This document shows positions 14,934-27,279 of a stretch of DNA of 64,000 bases, in pieces. Below the pieces are notes generated by a model. That model saw only the letters and a program-made list of their open reading frames with translations. It was not told where the DNA came from and searched no databases. This DNA comes from Oceanospirillum linum. GTDB lineage: Bacteria; Pseudomonadota; Gammaproteobacteria; Pseudomonadales; Halomonadaceae. The translations under genes were made by a program, and so were the position numbers. Where the stretch lies: contig NZ_MTSD02000008.1 of assembly GCF_001995095.2 (NCBI RefSeq), forward strand, positions 62,001 through 126,000, given 5' to 3'. Every line of letters begins with the position of its first letter. The first letter of the stretch is position 1.

Positions 14934-16082
14934 ATGTCAAAACGTGATTACTACGAGATTCTGGGTGTTTCCAAGGATGACGACGAAAAAGCCATTAAAA
15001 AAGCTTATCGTCGCCTGGCGATGAAATATCATCCGGACCGTAACCCGGATGACGAAGAAGCGGCGGAGAAATTTCGTGAAGCGACCGAGGCCTACGATAT
15101 TCTGACGACCCCGGAAAAACGCTCGGCGTATGACCAGTATGGTCATGCCGGTGTTGATGGTCAGTCAGGCTACGGCGGAGGTGGTTTCGGTGGTGGTGCC
15201 GGTGCCGGTGGTTTTGGTGATATTTTCGGTGACGTATTCGGTGATATTTTTGGTGGCGGCGGTGGTCGTCATGATCCGAGTGCCCCGCAGCGTGGCTCTG
15301 ACCTGAGATATCGTCTGGATCTTAATCTTGAAGAAGCTGTGCACGGTACGACTGTCAGCATTAAGGTGCCGACACTGGTCGAGTGTGATAGCTGTCATGG
15401 CACCGGCTCTGCCGATGGCTCTGCTCCTGTGACCTGCTCAACCTGTGGTGGTCATGGTCAGGTACGTATGCAGCAGGGTTTCTTCTCTGTACAGCAGACT
15501 TGTCCGAGCTGTCATGGTCGCGGTACTGAGATTAAGAACCCTTGCCGTAAGTGTCATGGTGATGGCCGTGTTCAGGAGCAGAAAACCCTGTCCGTTAAAA
15601 TCCCGCCAGGTGTTGATACCGGAGATCGTATTCGCCTTTCCGGTGAAGGTGAGGCCGGTGCCAATGGTGGACCTGCCGGTGATCTATATGTTCAGGTGAG
15701 TGTACGCCAGCATGAAATCTTTGAGCGTGATGGTCGTGATCTCTACTGCGAAGTGCCGGTTTCCTTTGTGGATGCTGCCCTTGGTGGTGAGCTCGAGGTG
15801 CCGACTCTGGATGGTCGCGTTAAGCTGAAGATTCCGGCGGAAACTCAGACAGGTAAGCTGTTCCGGTTACGGGGTAAAGGTGTTAAGCCTGTGCGTGGTG
15901 GTGCTCAGGGTGATCTGCTGTGTAAGGTTTTGGTGGAAACGCCGGTGGATCTTACGGATCGCCAGAAGGAGCTGCTGCGTGAGTTCAAGGAAAGTATGGA
16001 AGATACCCAGGGCCGTCACTCACCAAAAACCAATAGTTGGTTTGATTCGGTGAAAAAGTTCTTTGAAGACTTTAAGAACTAA
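14934..16082 (+). CDS. dnaJ: Co-chaperone DnaJ (Hsp40)
   Basis: A 382-residue type I J-protein that stimulates the DnaK ATPase. The J domain at residues 4-70 contains the HPD tripeptide (KYHPDRNP). It is followed by the Gly/Phe-rich region (about 75-115). The zinc-finger domain has four CxxCxGxG repeats ([32 protein letters not shown]). The C-terminal substrate domains are complete. It begins 107 bases after dnaK. Confidence 0.98.
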   Translation: MSKRDYYEILGVSKDDDEKAIKKAYRRLAMKYHPDRNPDDEEAAEKFREATEAYDILTTPEKRSAYDQYGHAGVDGQSGYGGGGFGGGAGAGGFGDIFGDVFGDIFGGGGGRHDPSAPQRGSDLRYRLDLNLEEAVHGTTVSIKVPTLVECDSCHGTGSADGSAPVTCSTCGGHGQVRMQQGFFSVQQTCPSCHGRGTEIKNPCRKCHGDGRVQEQKTLSVKIPPGVDTGDRIRLSGEGEAGANGGPAGDLYVQVSVRQHEIFERDGRDLYCEVPVSFVDAALGGELEVPTLDGRVKLKIPAETQTGKLFRLRGKGVKPVRGGAQGDLLCKVLVETPVDLTDRQKELLREFKESMEDTQGRHSPKTNSWFDSVKKFFEDFKN

Positions 16083-16228
16083 GCGTTAAAATCAAAGCTC
16101 GGCAGGAAGCATTGTTCGCAGTGATAACCTTGTATCGCTGTGGATCGCTTCCTGTTTTTATTTCTGCACTGTTTTTTTTCAGTATTCGTTTTCTCCCCGA
16201 TTAAGGGATATCTGACTAGAGGTGAGTT

Positions 16229-17029
16229 ATGGCACCTGTTCAACTGGATTCACAGGCCTTATGGCGTGAGATTCAAGAGGAAGCCCGTCTGGAAGCTGAG
16301 CGGGAGCCGTTTCTGGCAAGTTATTTTCACAGTACTATCATCGGGCATAATGATCTTGCCGGGGCACTATCCTACCTATTGGCGATGAAGCTTGGCGATG
16401 ATGTACTGTCCGCCGTCAGTGTTCGTGAACTCATCGAAGAAGCCTTCGAAAGTGAGTGTCAGATTATTCGTTCGACCTGTCAGGATATTGTGGCGGTCCG
16501 TGAGCGTGACCCGGCAATTACTCAGCTTTCCACTGTATTGCTCTACCTGAAAGGCTTCCATGCGCTACAGGCTTATCGGGTTGCTCATTGTATGTGGTGC
16601 CATGGCCGTCGCTCTATGGCGCTCTATCTGCAGAGTCGTATCAGCCAGGTTTTTCAGGTGGATATTCATCCGGCAGCAAAGATCGGGCGGGGAGTCATGT
16701 TCGATCATGCAACGGGTATCGTGATCGGTGAAACCTGTGTTATCGAGGATGACGTTTCTATTCTGCAGAATGTTACCCTGGGTGGGACCGGTAAAGACTG
16801 CGGTGATCGCCACCCTAAGATTCGTGAAGGCGTTCTGATTGCGGCAGGGGCCAAGATCTTCGGCAATATTGAGATCGGTGCCGGTGCCAAAGTCGGTGGT
16901 GGCTCTGTGGTGCTGGAAGATGTGCCGCCGCACACAACGGTCGTGGGTGTGCCTGCGAAAATTGTGGGCAGCTCAGGCTGCGAGAAACCTGCGCTGGATA
17001 TGAATCAGCAAATCTCTAATTCCGAATAG
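16229..17029 (+). CDS. cysE: Serine O-acetyltransferase CysE
   Basis: A 266-residue enzyme that makes O-acetylserine from serine and acetyl-CoA, the first step of cysteine synthesis. The N-terminal helical domain includes REIQEEAR and FHSTIIGH. The C-terminal left-handed beta-helix shows hexapeptide repeats around IHPAAKIGRGVMFDHATG, IVIGETCVIEDDV and GAGAKVGGGSVV. Catalytic His and Asp of the family are in DIHPAA and FDHATG. An AGAGG site precedes the ATG. The nearby sulfide-oxidation genes are not part of this unit. Confidence 0.95.
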   Translation: MAPVQLDSQALWREIQEEARLEAEREPFLASYFHSTIIGHNDLAGALSYLLAMKLGDDVLSAVSVRELIEEAFESECQIIRSTCQDIVAVRERDPAITQLSTVLLYLKGFHALQAYRVAHCMWCHGRRSMALYLQSRISQVFQVDIHPAAKIGRGVMFDHATGIVIGETCVIEDDVSILQNVTLGGTGKDCGDRHPKIREGVLIAAGAKIFGNIEIGAGAKVGGGSVVLEDVPPHTTVVGVPAKIVGSSGCEKPALDMNQQISNSE

Positions 17030-17073
17030 CCACGTAAGCTGCTTTATTAAGCGTTTTATCAAGAGAAGCATAA

Positions 17074-17889
<816 letters not shown>

Positions 17890-18037
17890 AGTTTGGCTCA
17901 GAGTGAACTGGCTGCAGCCCCTATGTTTTCAGGCTTCCTGAAAAATAAGGCAAAGGAAGTCATGGACGCGGCCTGCTAAATTGCCTAAAATATGGCGGAT
18001 TACTGGCCAGGCTAAGGGCCAAATCACACCAAATTAT

Positions 18038-18076
18038 AAAAAAGCGGGATGGAACTATGTTTCATCTCGCTTTTTT
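18038..18076 (+). terminator. Terminator between dapB and carA
   Basis: AAAAAAGCGGGATG pairs with CATCTCGCTTTTTT (one wobble/bulge in the stem); the A and T runs make it potentially bidirectional. Confidence 0.75.
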
Positions 18077-18161
18077 GCAGCTGTAGGTCGAGGTTTTGCA
18101 GTAATAACCTTTACAGTGCAGAGCTTATCAGATCAGAATCGCGCGACGGGAGGAGGTTGAC

Positions 18162-19307
18162 TTGAACAGACCAGCCATATTGGCCCTTGAAGACGGAAGT
18201 GTATTTCAGGGTGTGGCCATTGGTAATGATGGCATCACCAGTGGCGAGGTGGTATTTAACACCTCAATGACCGGATATCAGGAAATCCTGACGGATCCAT
18301 CCTATACCAAACAGATTGTTACCCTCACTTATCCTCATATTGGCAACACTGGCACGAACAGCGAAGATGTTGAATCCGATAGTGTTTGTGCTTCTGGTCT
18401 TATTATTCGTGATCTGCCTCTGCTGGCCAGCAGCTTCCGCAACCAGAAATCACTGGATGACTACCTGAAAGAGAACGGTATTGTTGCGATCGCTGATATT
18501 GATACCCGCCGCCTGACCCGGATTCTTCGTGAAAAGGGCTCTCTGCGTGGCGCTATCGTCGCCGGTAGTGATGTTTCTGAAACACAGGCTCTGGAAGCCG
18601 CTAAGGCGTTCCCTGGCCTGAAGGGCATGGATCTGGCCAAAGAAGTGACTACCCGTCAGTCATACCGCTGGAGCCAGTCAAGCTGGGAGTTGGGCAAAGG
18701 TTATGCCCATCGCGATGACAGCGACCTGCCTATGCACGTGGTGGCCTATGACTACGGTGTGAAATACAACATTCTGCGTATGTTGGTTGAGCGTGGCTGT
18801 CAGTTGACCGTTGTTCCGGCACAGACGCCTGCCAGTGAAGTGCTGGCGCTGAAACCTGATGGTGTATTTTTATCTAATGGCCCGGGTGATCCTGAGCCAT
18901 GCGATTATGCCATCACCGCGATTAAAGAGATTCTGGAAACAGATATCCCTGTATTTGGCATCTGCCTGGGTCACCAGCTACTGGCGCTGGCCAGTGGCGC
19001 GCAAACTGAAAAAATGAAGTTTGGTCACCACGGTGCTAACCACCCGGTGCAGAGCTTGGACGACAAAACGGTCATGATCACCAGCCAGAACCACGGTTTT
19101 GCGGTTGACGAAAGCAGCTTGCCAGCCAATCTGCGTACGACGCACAAATCGTTATTTGACGGTTCTCTGCAAGGTATTGAGCGTACCGATAAGAAAGCGT
19201 TCAGCTTTCAGGGGCACCCTGAAGCAAGCCCCGGCCCACGCGATGTAGCGCCTCTGTTCGATCGTTTTATCGATAACATCAAGGACTATGTGGAAAAGCG
19301 CGGTTAA
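18162..19307 (+). CDS. carA: Carbamoyl-phosphate synthase small subunit (glutaminase)
   Basis: A 381-residue class I amidotransferase that supplies ammonia to CarB. The N-terminal domain has [12 protein letters not shown] and PHIGNTGTN. The glutaminase triad is visible as the Cys of FGICLGHQ, the His of [11 protein letters not shown] and the following Glu. The start codon is TTG at 18162, with a GGAGGAGG site 8 bases before it; E. coli carA also uses UUG. The product feeds both arginine and pyrimidine synthesis. Confidence 0.97.
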   Translation: MNRPAILALEDGSVFQGVAIGNDGITSGEVVFNTSMTGYQEILTDPSYTKQIVTLTYPHIGNTGTNSEDVESDSVCASGLIIRDLPLLASSFRNQKSLDDYLKENGIVAIADIDTRRLTRILREKGSLRGAIVAGSDVSETQALEAAKAFPGLKGMDLAKEVTTRQSYRWSQSSWELGKGYAHRDDSDLPMHVVAYDYGVKYNILRMLVERGCQLTVVPAQTPASEVLALKPDGVFLSNGPGDPEPCDYAITAIKEILETDIPVFGICLGHQLLALASGAQTEKMKFGHHGANHPVQSLDDKTVMITSQNHGFAVDESSLPANLRTTHKSLFDGSLQGIERTDKKAFSFQGHPEASPGPRDVAPLFDRFIDNIKDYVEKRG

Positions 19308-19385
19308 CAGTATTTGATGCGACCCGGTTAGCCGGGTTCCTGATGCTGAACTGATACCAACCGAATTTTTAGTGTGTGAGCGACC

Positions 19386-22300
19386 ATGCCAAAACGTACC
19401 GACATAGAAAGTATTCTGATTCTGGGCGCAGGCCCAATCATCATTGGTCAGGCCTGTGAGTTTGACTATTCCGGCGCACAGGCTTGTAAAGCCCTGCGTG
19501 AAGAGGGTTACCGTGTCATTCTGGTGAACTCTAATCCTGCGACCATCATGACTGACCCGGCAATGGCTGATGCGACCTACATCGAGCCTATCACCTGGCA
19601 AACCGTTGCTAAGATCATCGAAAAAGAGCGCCCGGATGCCGTTTTGCCGACCATGGGTGGTCAGACCGCATTGAACTGTGCACTGGATCTGGAAAAGCAT
19701 GGTGTTCTGGAAGAGTTTGGTGTTGAGATGATCGGTGCAAACGCCGATACCATCGATAAAGCGGAAAATCGTGAGCGTTTTGACCAGGCGATGAAAAACA
19801 TCGGTCTGGAGTGCCCGCGTGCAGATATTGCACATACCATGGAAGAAGCCTGGGACGTACAGTCCAAGCTGGGTTTTCCATGCATTATCCGCCCTTCTTT
19901 CACTATGGGAGGTACCGGCGGCGGTATCGCGTATAACAAAGAAGAGTTTGAAGAGATCTGTACCCGTGGTCTTGATCTGTCACCTACCAGTGAGTTATTG
20001 ATCGACGAGTCTCTGATCGGCTGGAAAGAGTACGAGATGGAGGTTGTACGTGATAAAAACGACAACTGCATCATCGTATGTGCTATCGAGAACTTTGATG
20101 CCATGGGTGTACATACCGGTGATTCCATCACCGTTGCTCCGGCACAGACCCTGACCGATAAAGAATACCAGATCATGCGTGATGCCTCCCTTGCGGTACT
20201 GCGTGAAATCGGTGTAGAGACGGGTGGTTCTAACGTTCAGTTCGGTATGGACCCTAAAACCGGTCGCATGGTCGTGATTGAGATGAATCCGCGTGTTTCC
20301 CGCTCATCGGCGCTGGCATCAAAAGCAACGGGTTTCCCTATTGCTAAAATTGCCGCAAAACTAGCCGTGGGTTATACCCTGGATGAGCTGCAGAATGATA
20401 TTACCGGTGGTCGCACTCCGGCATCATTCGAGCCGTCTATTGACTATGTTGTGACTAAAATCCCTCGTTTCACCTTTGAGAAATTCCCTCAGGCTAATGA
20501 CCGTCTGACCACTCAGATGAAATCTGTGGGTGAGGTTATGGCTATTGGCCGTACACTTCAGGAGTCGATGCAGAAGGCGCTGCGTGGTTTGGAAGTAGGT
20601 TCTAACGGCTTTGATCCGATTCTGGATAAGACCGAAGAAGACTACATGGACAAGCTGAAAGGTGAGTTGCAGAACCCTGGCGCTGACCGTATCTGGTATA
20701 TCGGTGACGCATTCCGTCTTGGTATGTCTGTAGAAGAGTTATATGGCATTACCGGTGTGGACCCATGGTTCCTGGTTCAGATCGAAGACATTATTAAAGA
20801 TGAGCAGCGTGTCGCTAAGATGGGCATGGCAGACCTGTCTGAAGATGTGATCTTCCGTCTGAAGCGTAAGGGCTTCTCAGATGCGCGCCTTGCTGACTTA
20901 CTGGATGTATCTGAAAAAGAGTTCCGTAAACTGCGTCAGAAGCTGGGTGTTCGTCCGGTTTATAAGCGTGTTGATACCTGTGCCGCAGAATTCGCTTCCG
21001 ACACCGCTTATATGTACTCCACTTATGAAGAAGAGTGTGAGGCAGATCCGAGTGACCGTGAGAAGATCATGGTCATTGGTGGTGGCCCTAACCGTATTGG
21101 TCAGGGTATCGAGTTTGACTACTGCTGCGTACATGCTGCTCTGGCTGCCCGTGAAGACGGTTACGAAACCATTATGGTGAACTGTAACCCTGAAACGGTT
21201 TCTACAGATTATGATACGTCTGATCGCCTGTTCTTCGAGCCGATCACCTTAGAAGACGTGTTGGAAATCGTTGATAAAGAGCAGCCAAAAGGTGTGATCG
21301 TGCAGTTTGGTGGCCAAACGCCACTGAAACTGGCCCGTGAACTGGAAGCGGCTGGCGTACCGATTATTGGTACTACGCCTGACGCAATTGACCGGGCGGA
21401 AGACCGCGAGCGCTTCCAGAAAATGATTGAGCGTCTAGAGCTGAAGCAGCCGCCTAATGCGACAGCCCGTAGCCTGGACGAAGCTCTGCTGCTGGCTCAG
21501 AAAATCGGTTATCCACTGGTTGTTCGCCCGTCCTATGTTCTGGGTGGCCGTGCCATGGAGATCGTATATAGCGATGAAGAGCTGAATCGCTACATGAATA
21601 CTGCGGTTAAGGTCTCTAACGACAGCCCGGTTCTGCTGGATCATTTCCTGAATGCTGCGATTGAGATTGATGTTGATGCGGTTTCAGACGGTAAGCAGGT
21701 GGTTATCGGCAGTATTATGCAGCACATTGAGCAGGCCGGTGTTCACTCCGGTGACTCGGCTTGTTCTCTGCCTCCTTACAGCCTGCCATCTGATGTTCAG
21801 GATCAGATGCGGGATATGATTAAACGGATGGCTTTGGAGCTGGGTGTTGTCGGCCTGATGAACGTTCAGCTGGCTTGGCAGGATGGTGAGATCTATGTGA
21901 TCGAAGTGAACCCTCGTGCATCCCGTACTGTGCCATTTGTTTCCAAGTGCATCGGCACGTCGCTGGCGAAAATTGCGGCACGTTGTATGACGGGAATCTC
22001 TCTGGAAGAGCAAGGCTTTACCAAAGAGATCATTCCAACATTGTTTAACGTAAAAGAAGCCGTATTCCCGTTCAATAAGTTTCAGGGCGTTGATCCGATT
22101 CTGAGTCCTGAGATGAAATCTACCGGTGAGGTGATGGGAACCGGTGACACGTTTGCCGAGGCTTTCCTGAAAGCTCAGCAAGGTGCTGGTGAGCAGATGC
22201 CACGGGATGGTGGTCGTGCCATTCTTAGTGTTCGTGAAGCAGACAAGGCAGCGGTTCTTGATGTTGCTAAGTCACTGCAGAAGCTGGGCTTTGAACTACT

Positions 22301-22610
22301 GGCAACCCGTGGTACTGCAAAAGTTCTGGAAGATGCAAATATTCCGGTTCAGGTTGTCAACAAGGTGAATGAAGGTCGTCCTCACCTGGTGGATATGCTG
22401 AAAAATGATGAAATTTCCTATGTACTGAATACGACGGAAGGCCGTAAAGCGATTGCTGACTCGTCTACTATACGTCGTACGGCGCTACAGCATAAAGTTG
22501 CCTACACCACAACATTGGCAGCCGCTAAAGCAGTGTGCATGGCACTGGAGTATGGTGACGAGATTAATGTGCGTCGCCTGCAGGACATACATTCAGGAGT
22601 AAACGCATGA
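19386..22610 (+). CDS. carB: Carbamoyl-phosphate synthase large subunit
   Basis: A 1074-residue synthetase with two homologous ATP-grasp halves. The first phosphorylates bicarbonate ([20 protein letters not shown]), the second phosphorylates carbamate ([19 protein letters not shown]). An oligomerisation segment lies between them and the allosteric MGS-like domain at about residues 940-1074 ([17 protein letters not shown]) binds effectors. Full length and complete. Its stop overlaps the greA start as ATGA. Confidence 0.98.
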   Translation: MPKRTDIESILILGAGPIIIGQACEFDYSGAQACKALREEGYRVILVNSNPATIMTDPAMADATYIEPITWQTVAKIIEKERPDAVLPTMGGQTALNCALDLEKHGVLEEFGVEMIGANADTIDKAENRERFDQAMKNIGLECPRADIAHTMEEAWDVQSKLGFPCIIRPSFTMGGTGGGIAYNKEEFEEICTRGLDLSPTSELLIDESLIGWKEYEMEVVRDKNDNCIIVCAIENFDAMGVHTGDSITVAPAQTLTDKEYQIMRDASLAVLREIGVETGGSNVQFGMDPKTGRMVVIEMNPRVSRSSALASKATGFPIAKIAAKLAVGYTLDELQNDITGGRTPASFEPSIDYVVTKIPRFTFEKFPQANDRLTTQMKSVGEVMAIGRTLQESMQKALRGLEVGSNGFDPILDKTEEDYMDKLKGELQNPGADRIWYIGDAFRLGMSVEELYGITGVDPWFLVQIEDIIKDEQRVAKMGMADLSEDVIFRLKRKGFSDARLADLLDVSEKEFRKLRQKLGVRPVYKRVDTCAAEFASDTAYMYSTYEEECEADPSDREKIMVIGGGPNRIGQGIEFDYCCVHAALAAREDGYETIMVNCNPETVSTDYDTSDRLFFEPITLEDVLEIVDKEQPKGVIVQFGGQTPLKLARELEAAGVPIIGTTPDAIDRAEDRERFQKMIERLELKQPPNATARSLDEALLLAQKIGYPLVVRPSYVLGGRAMEIVYSDEELNRYMNTAVKVSNDSPVLLDHFLNAAIEIDVDAVSDGKQVVIGSIMQHIEQAGVHSGDSACSLPPYSLPSDVQDQMRDMIKRMALELGVVGLMNVQLAWQDGEIYVIEVNPRASRTVPFVSKCIGTSLAKIAARCMTGISLEEQGFTKEIIPTLFNVKEAVFPFNKFQGVDPILSPEMKSTGEVMGTGDTFAEAFLKAQQGAGEQMPRDGGRAILSVREADKAAVLDVAKSLQKLGFELLATRGTAKVLEDANIPVQVVNKVNEGRPHLVDMLKNDEISYVLNTTEGRKAIADSSTIRRTALQHKVAYTTTLAAAKAVCMALEYGDEINVRRLQDIHSGVNA

Positions 22611-23083
22611 AGCGATATCCAATGACGGTCGATGGCGAAAAGCGTCTTCGGGCAGAACTGGACGATCTGAAATCTGTTCAACGCCCAAAAGTTATTGAAG
22701 CTATTGCTGAAGCCCGTGAACATGGCGACTTGAAAGAGAATGCTGAGTATCATGCCGCCCGTGAACAGCAAGGTTTTATTGAAGGTCGTATCCAGGAGCT
22801 GGAAGGCAAGCTGTCTACTGCTCAGGTTATTGATATTTCGACAATACCTAAAAGCGGTAAGGTAATTTTTGGCACTACGACAGATCTCTATAATCTGGAT
22901 ACTGAAGAAGAAGTGCGTTACCAGATTGTTGGTGATGATGAGGCGGATATTAAAGCCGGTAAAATTTCGGTGAACTCGCCCATTGCACGCGCTCTTATTG
23001 GCAAGGAAGAAGGTGATGTCGTCGTCGTCGTGACGCCGGGTGGTGAAGTGGAGTACGAAATTTCAGAAGTGCACCACATCTAA
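22607..23083 (+). CDS. greA: Transcription elongation factor GreA
   Basis: A 158-residue factor that rescues backtracked RNA polymerase by stimulating transcript cleavage. The N-terminal coiled coil has the acidic tip ([15 protein letters not shown]) that reaches the active site; the C-terminal FKBP-like domain includes [15 protein letters not shown]. The gene overlaps carB by 4 bases, so the two are co-translated. A strong terminator follows. Confidence 0.97.
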   Translation: MKRYPMTVDGEKRLRAELDDLKSVQRPKVIEAIAEAREHGDLKENAEYHAAREQQGFIEGRIQELEGKLSTAQVIDISTIPKSGKVIFGTTTDLYNLDTEEEVRYQIVGDDEADIKAGKISVNSPIARALIGKEEGDVVVVVTPGGEVEYEISEVHHI

Positions 23084-23085
23084 AA

Positions 23086-23112
23086 ATAAGGGGGCAATTT
23101 GCCCCCTTATTC
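23086..23112. terminator. Bidirectional terminator between greA and yhbY
   Basis: AATAAGGGGGCAA and its complement form a 12-bp stem with a 3-base loop; the A/T flanks suit both convergent transcripts. Confidence 0.85.
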
Positions 23113-23198
23113 TATTTTCACCGTAGAGTGTCTGAGAGGTTACAGGGAGTACGGATTGCGTTCGTATCCTGTTAAGCTAAACGGTGACAGGTCTGTTG

Positions 23199-23522
23199 TT
23201 AGCGATTCAGGTAATGCTGATAACGTACCAGATTGGATAACTTAGCATTCTGCTCTTTCGCTTTACGGAAGAGTATGGCCATTTTACCAATGGTTTGAAC
23301 GAGTTCTGCGCCTGTTTCTTTACGGATCTCTTCGATCAGAAGCACTTTACTTTCACGGTCTGCAACGCTGATCCGTACTTTGATGAGTTCATGATCGGTC
23401 AGTGCGCGATCAACTTCGGCCAATAATGCCTCGCTCAGTCCGTTTTCTGAAACAATCACCACTGGATTGAGGTGGTGAGCAATAGAGCGGTACTGTTTTT
23501 TAACTGCAGATGTCAGGGACAT
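23199..23522 (-). CDS. yhbY: CRS1/YhbY-domain RNA-binding protein
   Basis: A 107-residue protein with the IF3-C-like CRM fold: LKK-type N-terminal helix, NPVVIVSENGLSEALLAEVDRALTDHELIKV, the conserved GAELVQTIGKMAILFRKAK. YhbY associates with pre-50S particles in E. coli and is thought to act in ribosome assembly. The start at 23522 (MSLTSAVKK) has a GGAAG site; the longer reading to 23570 is not needed. It is divergent from rlmE, the usual arrangement. Confidence 0.92.
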   Translation of the reverse strand: MSLTSAVKKQYRSIAHHLNPVVIVSENGLSEALLAEVDRALTDHELIKVRISVADRESKVLLIEEIRKETGAELVQTIGKMAILFRKAKEQNAKLSNLVRYQHYLNR

Positions 23523-23632
23523 AAAACTTCCAGAGGTGCTTGCCTTGAATTTGGCTTGTGTAAAACCCACATTGTAGCTAAGTGCGGAGCGGATGGTAAT
23601 CTCTGACAGAGGTTTGTTTACAGGAAATTTTT

Positions 23633-24253
23633 GTGGCTAGATCAAAAACCAGCGCCGGTTGGCTGAAAGAACACTTTGATGACCGTTATGTGCAAAAATC
23701 CCGGGATGATGGCTATCGTTCCAGAGCCAGCTATAAGTTGCTGGAGCTGGATGAGAAAGACCGGCTTTTTCGATCTGGCATGACGGTTGTGGATCTTGGG
23801 GCGGCCCCTGGCGGCTGGTCACAGATTGCCATTGAAAAAGTGGGTGAGTCGGGTGTGGTTATCGCCTCAGATATTCTTGAGATGGAGCCTATCGCTGATG
23901 TGACCTTTATTCAGGGGGATTTTACTGAAGATAAGGTTTACGACGAGATTATGGCGGCTATTGGAAACCGTCCGGTGGATATGGTTATTTCTGATATGGC
24001 ACCCAATATGAGTGGTATGTCGGCAATGGATCAGCCCCGTGCGATGTATCTGGTAGAGCTGGCGTTGGACTTAGCTTCCCGCACACTCAAAAAAGAAGGT
24101 ACATTTCTGGCTAAGGTTTTCCAGGGGGAAGGCTTCGATGCTTACCTGAAAGACCTGAAAAGCCAGTTTAAAACAGTGATTACAAGAAAGCCGGATGCCT
24201 CAAGGGCAAGGTCCAGAGAAGTTTATCTTCTTGCGAAAGGATTTAAAGGCTAA
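23633..24253 (+). CDS. rlmE: 23S rRNA 2'-O-methyltransferase RlmE (FtsJ/RrmJ)
   Basis: A 206-residue enzyme that methylates U2552 of 23S rRNA. The SAM-binding motif is [15 protein letters not shown], with the K-D-K-E catalytic set visible in the early [13 protein letters not shown], in [10 protein letters not shown] and in [12 protein letters not shown]. It starts with GTG at 23633 after a CAGGAAA site. It lies 96 bases before ftsH, as in E. coli. Confidence 0.97.
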   Translation: MARSKTSAGWLKEHFDDRYVQKSRDDGYRSRASYKLLELDEKDRLFRSGMTVVDLGAAPGGWSQIAIEKVGESGVVIASDILEMEPIADVTFIQGDFTEDKVYDEIMAAIGNRPVDMVISDMAPNMSGMSAMDQPRAMYLVELALDLASRTLKKEGTFLAKVFQGEGFDAYLKDLKSQFKTVITRKPDASRARSREVYLLAKGFKG

Positions 24254-24349
24254 ACCCTGGTCGGATGGTTGAACCGATTGGAGTATAGTATTGTCTATTA
24301 AGGATCCTGAAATGCAGGCAATCAAAGCGATCAAACAGAGGGTGAGCCC

Positions 24350-26350
24350 TTGAACGATATGGCAAAAAATTTAATTCTGTGGTTGATTATCGCTGCAGTG
24401 TTATTAACAGTTTTTAATAATTTCAGTGTTGATTCGTCACCGCTGCGCATGAACTACACCGACTTCATTGAAGAGGTGCAACGTGATCAGGTGCGCAAAA
24501 TTGTGGTGGACGGTTATGTGATTTCCGGCGAGCGTATTGACGGTAGTCGTTTTGAGACAATTCGTCCGGCGGTTCAGGATCCTAAATTAATGGATGACCT
24601 GATTCAGCATCAGGTGACGGTTGAAGGTCGTCAACCTGAACAGCAAAGTGTCTGGTCTCGTTTGCTGGTGGCCAGCTTTCCTATCCTGATTATTCTTGCG
24701 ATCTTTTTCTTCTTCATGCGCCAGATGCAGGGCGGTGGCGGTGGTGGCAAAGGCCCTATGAGCTTTGGCAAGTCCAAAGCACGCCTGCTGCCACAGGATC
24801 AGATCAAAACGACGTTTGCTGATGTCGCTGGTGTTGATGAAGCGAAAGAAGAAGTTAAAGAGTTAGTGGATTTCCTGCGTGATCCGGGCAAATTTCAGCG
24901 CCTGGGCGGTAAGATTCCCCGTGGTGTACTGATGGTTGGTCAGCCGGGTACCGGTAAGACTATGCTGGCAAAAGCGATTGCCGGTGAAGCCAAGGTGCCG
25001 TTCTTTACCATTTCCGGTTCAGACTTTGTTGAAATGTTTGTGGGTGTGGGTGCATCCCGTGTCCGCGATATGTTTGAACAAGCCAAGAAGCAGGCACCCT
25101 GTATCATCTTTATTGATGAGATCGATGCGGTAGGTCGTCAGCGTGGTTCCGGTATGGGTGGTGGCCACGATGAGCGTGAGCAGACTCTGAACCAGTTGCT
25201 GGTTGAAATGGATGGTTTTGAAGGTAACGAGGGTATTATCGTTATCGCTGCAACAAACCGCCCTGATGTTCTCGATGCAGCCCTTCTGCGTCCGGGGCGT
25301 TTTGATCGACAGGTAACCGTTGGCTTGCCAGATATTCGTGGCCGTGAGCAGATTCTGAAAGTGCATATGCGCAAAGTGCCGGTGGCCGATGATGTGGATC
25401 CGGCGATTATTGCCCGTGGTACACCTGGCTTCTCCGGTGCTGACTTGGCAAATCTGGTGAACGAGGCTGCGCTGTTTGCGGCCCGGAGTGATAGCCGTCT
25501 GGTACGCATGGCTGAGTTTGACCTGGCTAAAGACAAAATCATCATGGGTACTGAACGTAAGACTATGGTGATGTCGGATAAAGAGAAGCTGAATACGGCT
25601 TGCCATGAGGCGGGTCATGCGATTGTTGGTCGTTTGGTGCCGGAGCATGACCCTGTGTACAAGGTGAGTATTATTCCTCGCGGCCGTGCCCTGGGTGTCA
25701 CCATGTTCCTGCCGGAAGAGGATCGCTACAGTCAAAGTCGTACCGGTCTGCTGAGTCAGATCTGTAGTCTCTATGGTGGCCGTATTGCTGAAGAGATGAC
25801 ACTGGGCTTTGACGGCGTCACAACCGGCGCTGCTAATGACATTAAGCGTGCTACAGAAATTGCCCATAGTATGGTGACAAAGTGGGGGCTTTCCCGTGAA
25901 CTGGGCCCACTAATGTATGACGAAGATGAGTCTCATCAGTTTCTGGGCGGTGGCGGTGGCGGCGGAGCAGGTAAGTTCTCCTCAGCCGAGATCTCCAGCA
26001 AGCTGGATAAAGAAGTGCGCAGTGTGATCGATCAGTGCTATGAACGGGCGATGCAAATCCTGACGGACAATCGTGATAAGCTGGATATGATGACGGATGC
26101 TTTAATGAAGTATGAAACCATTGATGCCAAGCAGATCGATGCGATTATGGAAGGTCGTGAACCGGATGCTCCTGAGGGCTGGACAGAAAAAGGCCACGCT
26201 GCTGCTGAGTCAAAACAAGATGCAGAAGAGGCATCAAATGTTGCCCCAATCAGACCTGAAGCAGAGGCTGAGAAGCCAGCCGAGGATCTCGCTGAAAAGG
26301 GAAAACCTGAATCAGATTCTGATAGCGAGAAGCCTAAAGATCAGGAGTAA
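24350..26350 (+). CDS. ftsH: ATP-dependent zinc metalloprotease FtsH
   Basis: A 666-residue membrane AAA+ protease. Two membrane helices (about 6-24 and 104-123) flank a small periplasmic domain. The AAA module has Walker A GQPGTGKT (197-204, with Gln where E. coli has Pro), Walker [11 protein letters not shown] and the [12 protein letters not shown]. The zinc site is HEAGH (419-423). The start is TTG at 24350, spaced well from GAGGGTGAG; ATG at 24359 is the alternative. Unusual features are a run of seven Gly at 533-539, between the protease helices, and a long acidic Pro/Glu tail from about 610. It degrades unstable regulators and bad membrane proteins. Confidence 0.97.
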   Translation: MNDMAKNLILWLIIAAVLLTVFNNFSVDSSPLRMNYTDFIEEVQRDQVRKIVVDGYVISGERIDGSRFETIRPAVQDPKLMDDLIQHQVTVEGRQPEQQSVWSRLLVASFPILIILAIFFFFMRQMQGGGGGGKGPMSFGKSKARLLPQDQIKTTFADVAGVDEAKEEVKELVDFLRDPGKFQRLGGKIPRGVLMVGQPGTGKTMLAKAIAGEAKVPFFTISGSDFVEMFVGVGASRVRDMFEQAKKQAPCIIFIDEIDAVGRQRGSGMGGGHDEREQTLNQLLVEMDGFEGNEGIIVIAATNRPDVLDAALLRPGRFDRQVTVGLPDIRGREQILKVHMRKVPVADDVDPAIIARGTPGFSGADLANLVNEAALFAARSDSRLVRMAEFDLAKDKIIMGTERKTMVMSDKEKLNTACHEAGHAIVGRLVPEHDPVYKVSIIPRGRALGVTMFLPEEDRYSQSRTGLLSQICSLYGGRIAEEMTLGFDGVTTGAANDIKRATEIAHSMVTKWGLSRELGPLMYDEDESHQFLGGGGGGGAGKFSSAEISSKLDKEVRSVIDQCYERAMQILTDNRDKLDMMTDALMKYETIDAKQIDAIMEGREPDAPEGWTEKGHAAAESKQDAEEASNVAPIRPEAEAEKPAEDLAEKGKPESDSDSEKPKDQE

Positions 26351-26425
26351 TATCTGAGTTTCTAATTGCTTGCCTAAGCAGAAGGGCGTGATTTAAAGTG
26401 TTTGATTTTAAAGCGGGAAAGCTTG

Positions 26426-27277
26426 ATGTCGAACCTGAAATCGCGCCCTTTTTTATTTGGCCGTCATACACTGGATCTGACCCGGATTCAGGTGATGGGC
26501 ATCCTCAATGTTACACCGGACTCATTCTCTGACGGTGGCCAGTATAACGGGCGTGATGCTGCGCTCCGTCACGCTGAAGCCATGATCAAGGCAGGAGCCA
26601 CTCTTATCGATGTTGGGGGTGAGTCTACGCGGCCTGGGGCGTTGGCTGTTTCTGAGCAGGAAGAGTTGGATCGTGTGATACCGGTTGTTGAGGCGCTGAC
26701 AGAGGAACTCGATGCATTGGTTTCCGTCGACACCAGTACCGCCTCTGTTATTCGGGAATCAGCAAAGGCAGGTGCCAGCCTGATTAATGATGTGCGGGCA
26801 TTGGAAAAAGAGGGTGCCCTGGAGGCCGCCGCAGCCAGTGGGCTGCCGGTTTGTCTGATGCATATGCAGGGACAGCCCCAGACGATGCAGGATGCTCCCT
26901 CCTATGCCGATCTGCTTCGGGAAGTAACTGACTATCTGCAGAAGCGGGCTAATGCCTGTCTTGAGGCGGGCATTCCCCGGAACCGGATTATTCTTGATCC
27001 CGGTTATGGCTTTGGTAAAAGCGTTGAGCATAATTGCAGCCTGATTAAGCACTTAAAAGATATTCAGACGTTAGGCTACCCACTTCTGACCGGGACATCG
27101 AGAAAAAGCATGTTGGGCGCTATTACAGGTAGAGAGATACCTGCAGAGCGTATTGCAGTCAGTGTCGCAAGTGCTCTGATCTGTGCGCAACAGGGTGCAT
27201 GGATTTTGCGGGTGCATGACGTGGAAGAAACAATTGATGCACTGAAAGTTTATCAGGCAGTGCAGGGAGCAGAATAA
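26426..27277 (+). CDS. folP: Dihydropteroate synthase
   Basis: A 283-residue TIM-barrel enzyme of folate synthesis, joining pterin pyrophosphate and p-aminobenzoate; the sulfonamide target. Signatures are [26 protein letters not shown] and [10 protein letters not shown], and the sulfonamide-sensitive loop is of normal length. The ATG at 26426 is preferred over an upstream TTG at 26402 because it has the better ribosome site (GGGAAAG). glmM follows 2 bases after the stop. Confidence 0.96.
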   Translation: MSNLKSRPFLFGRHTLDLTRIQVMGILNVTPDSFSDGGQYNGRDAALRHAEAMIKAGATLIDVGGESTRPGALAVSEQEELDRVIPVVEALTEELDALVSVDTSTASVIRESAKAGASLINDVRALEKEGALEAAAASGLPVCLMHMQGQPQTMQDAPSYADLLREVTDYLQKRANACLEAGIPRNRIILDPGYGFGKSVEHNCSLIKHLKDIQTLGYPLLTGTSRKSMLGAITGREIPAERIAVSVASALICAQQGAWILRVHDVEETIDALKVYQAVQGAE

Positions 27278-27279
27278 TA

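Noticed and set aside
19308-19385. Small ACCCGG/CCGGGT hairpin between carA and carB as a terminator
   Set aside because: Stem of about 6 bp with no T-run; carA and carB must be co-expressed, so it is more likely neutral or a processing feature.
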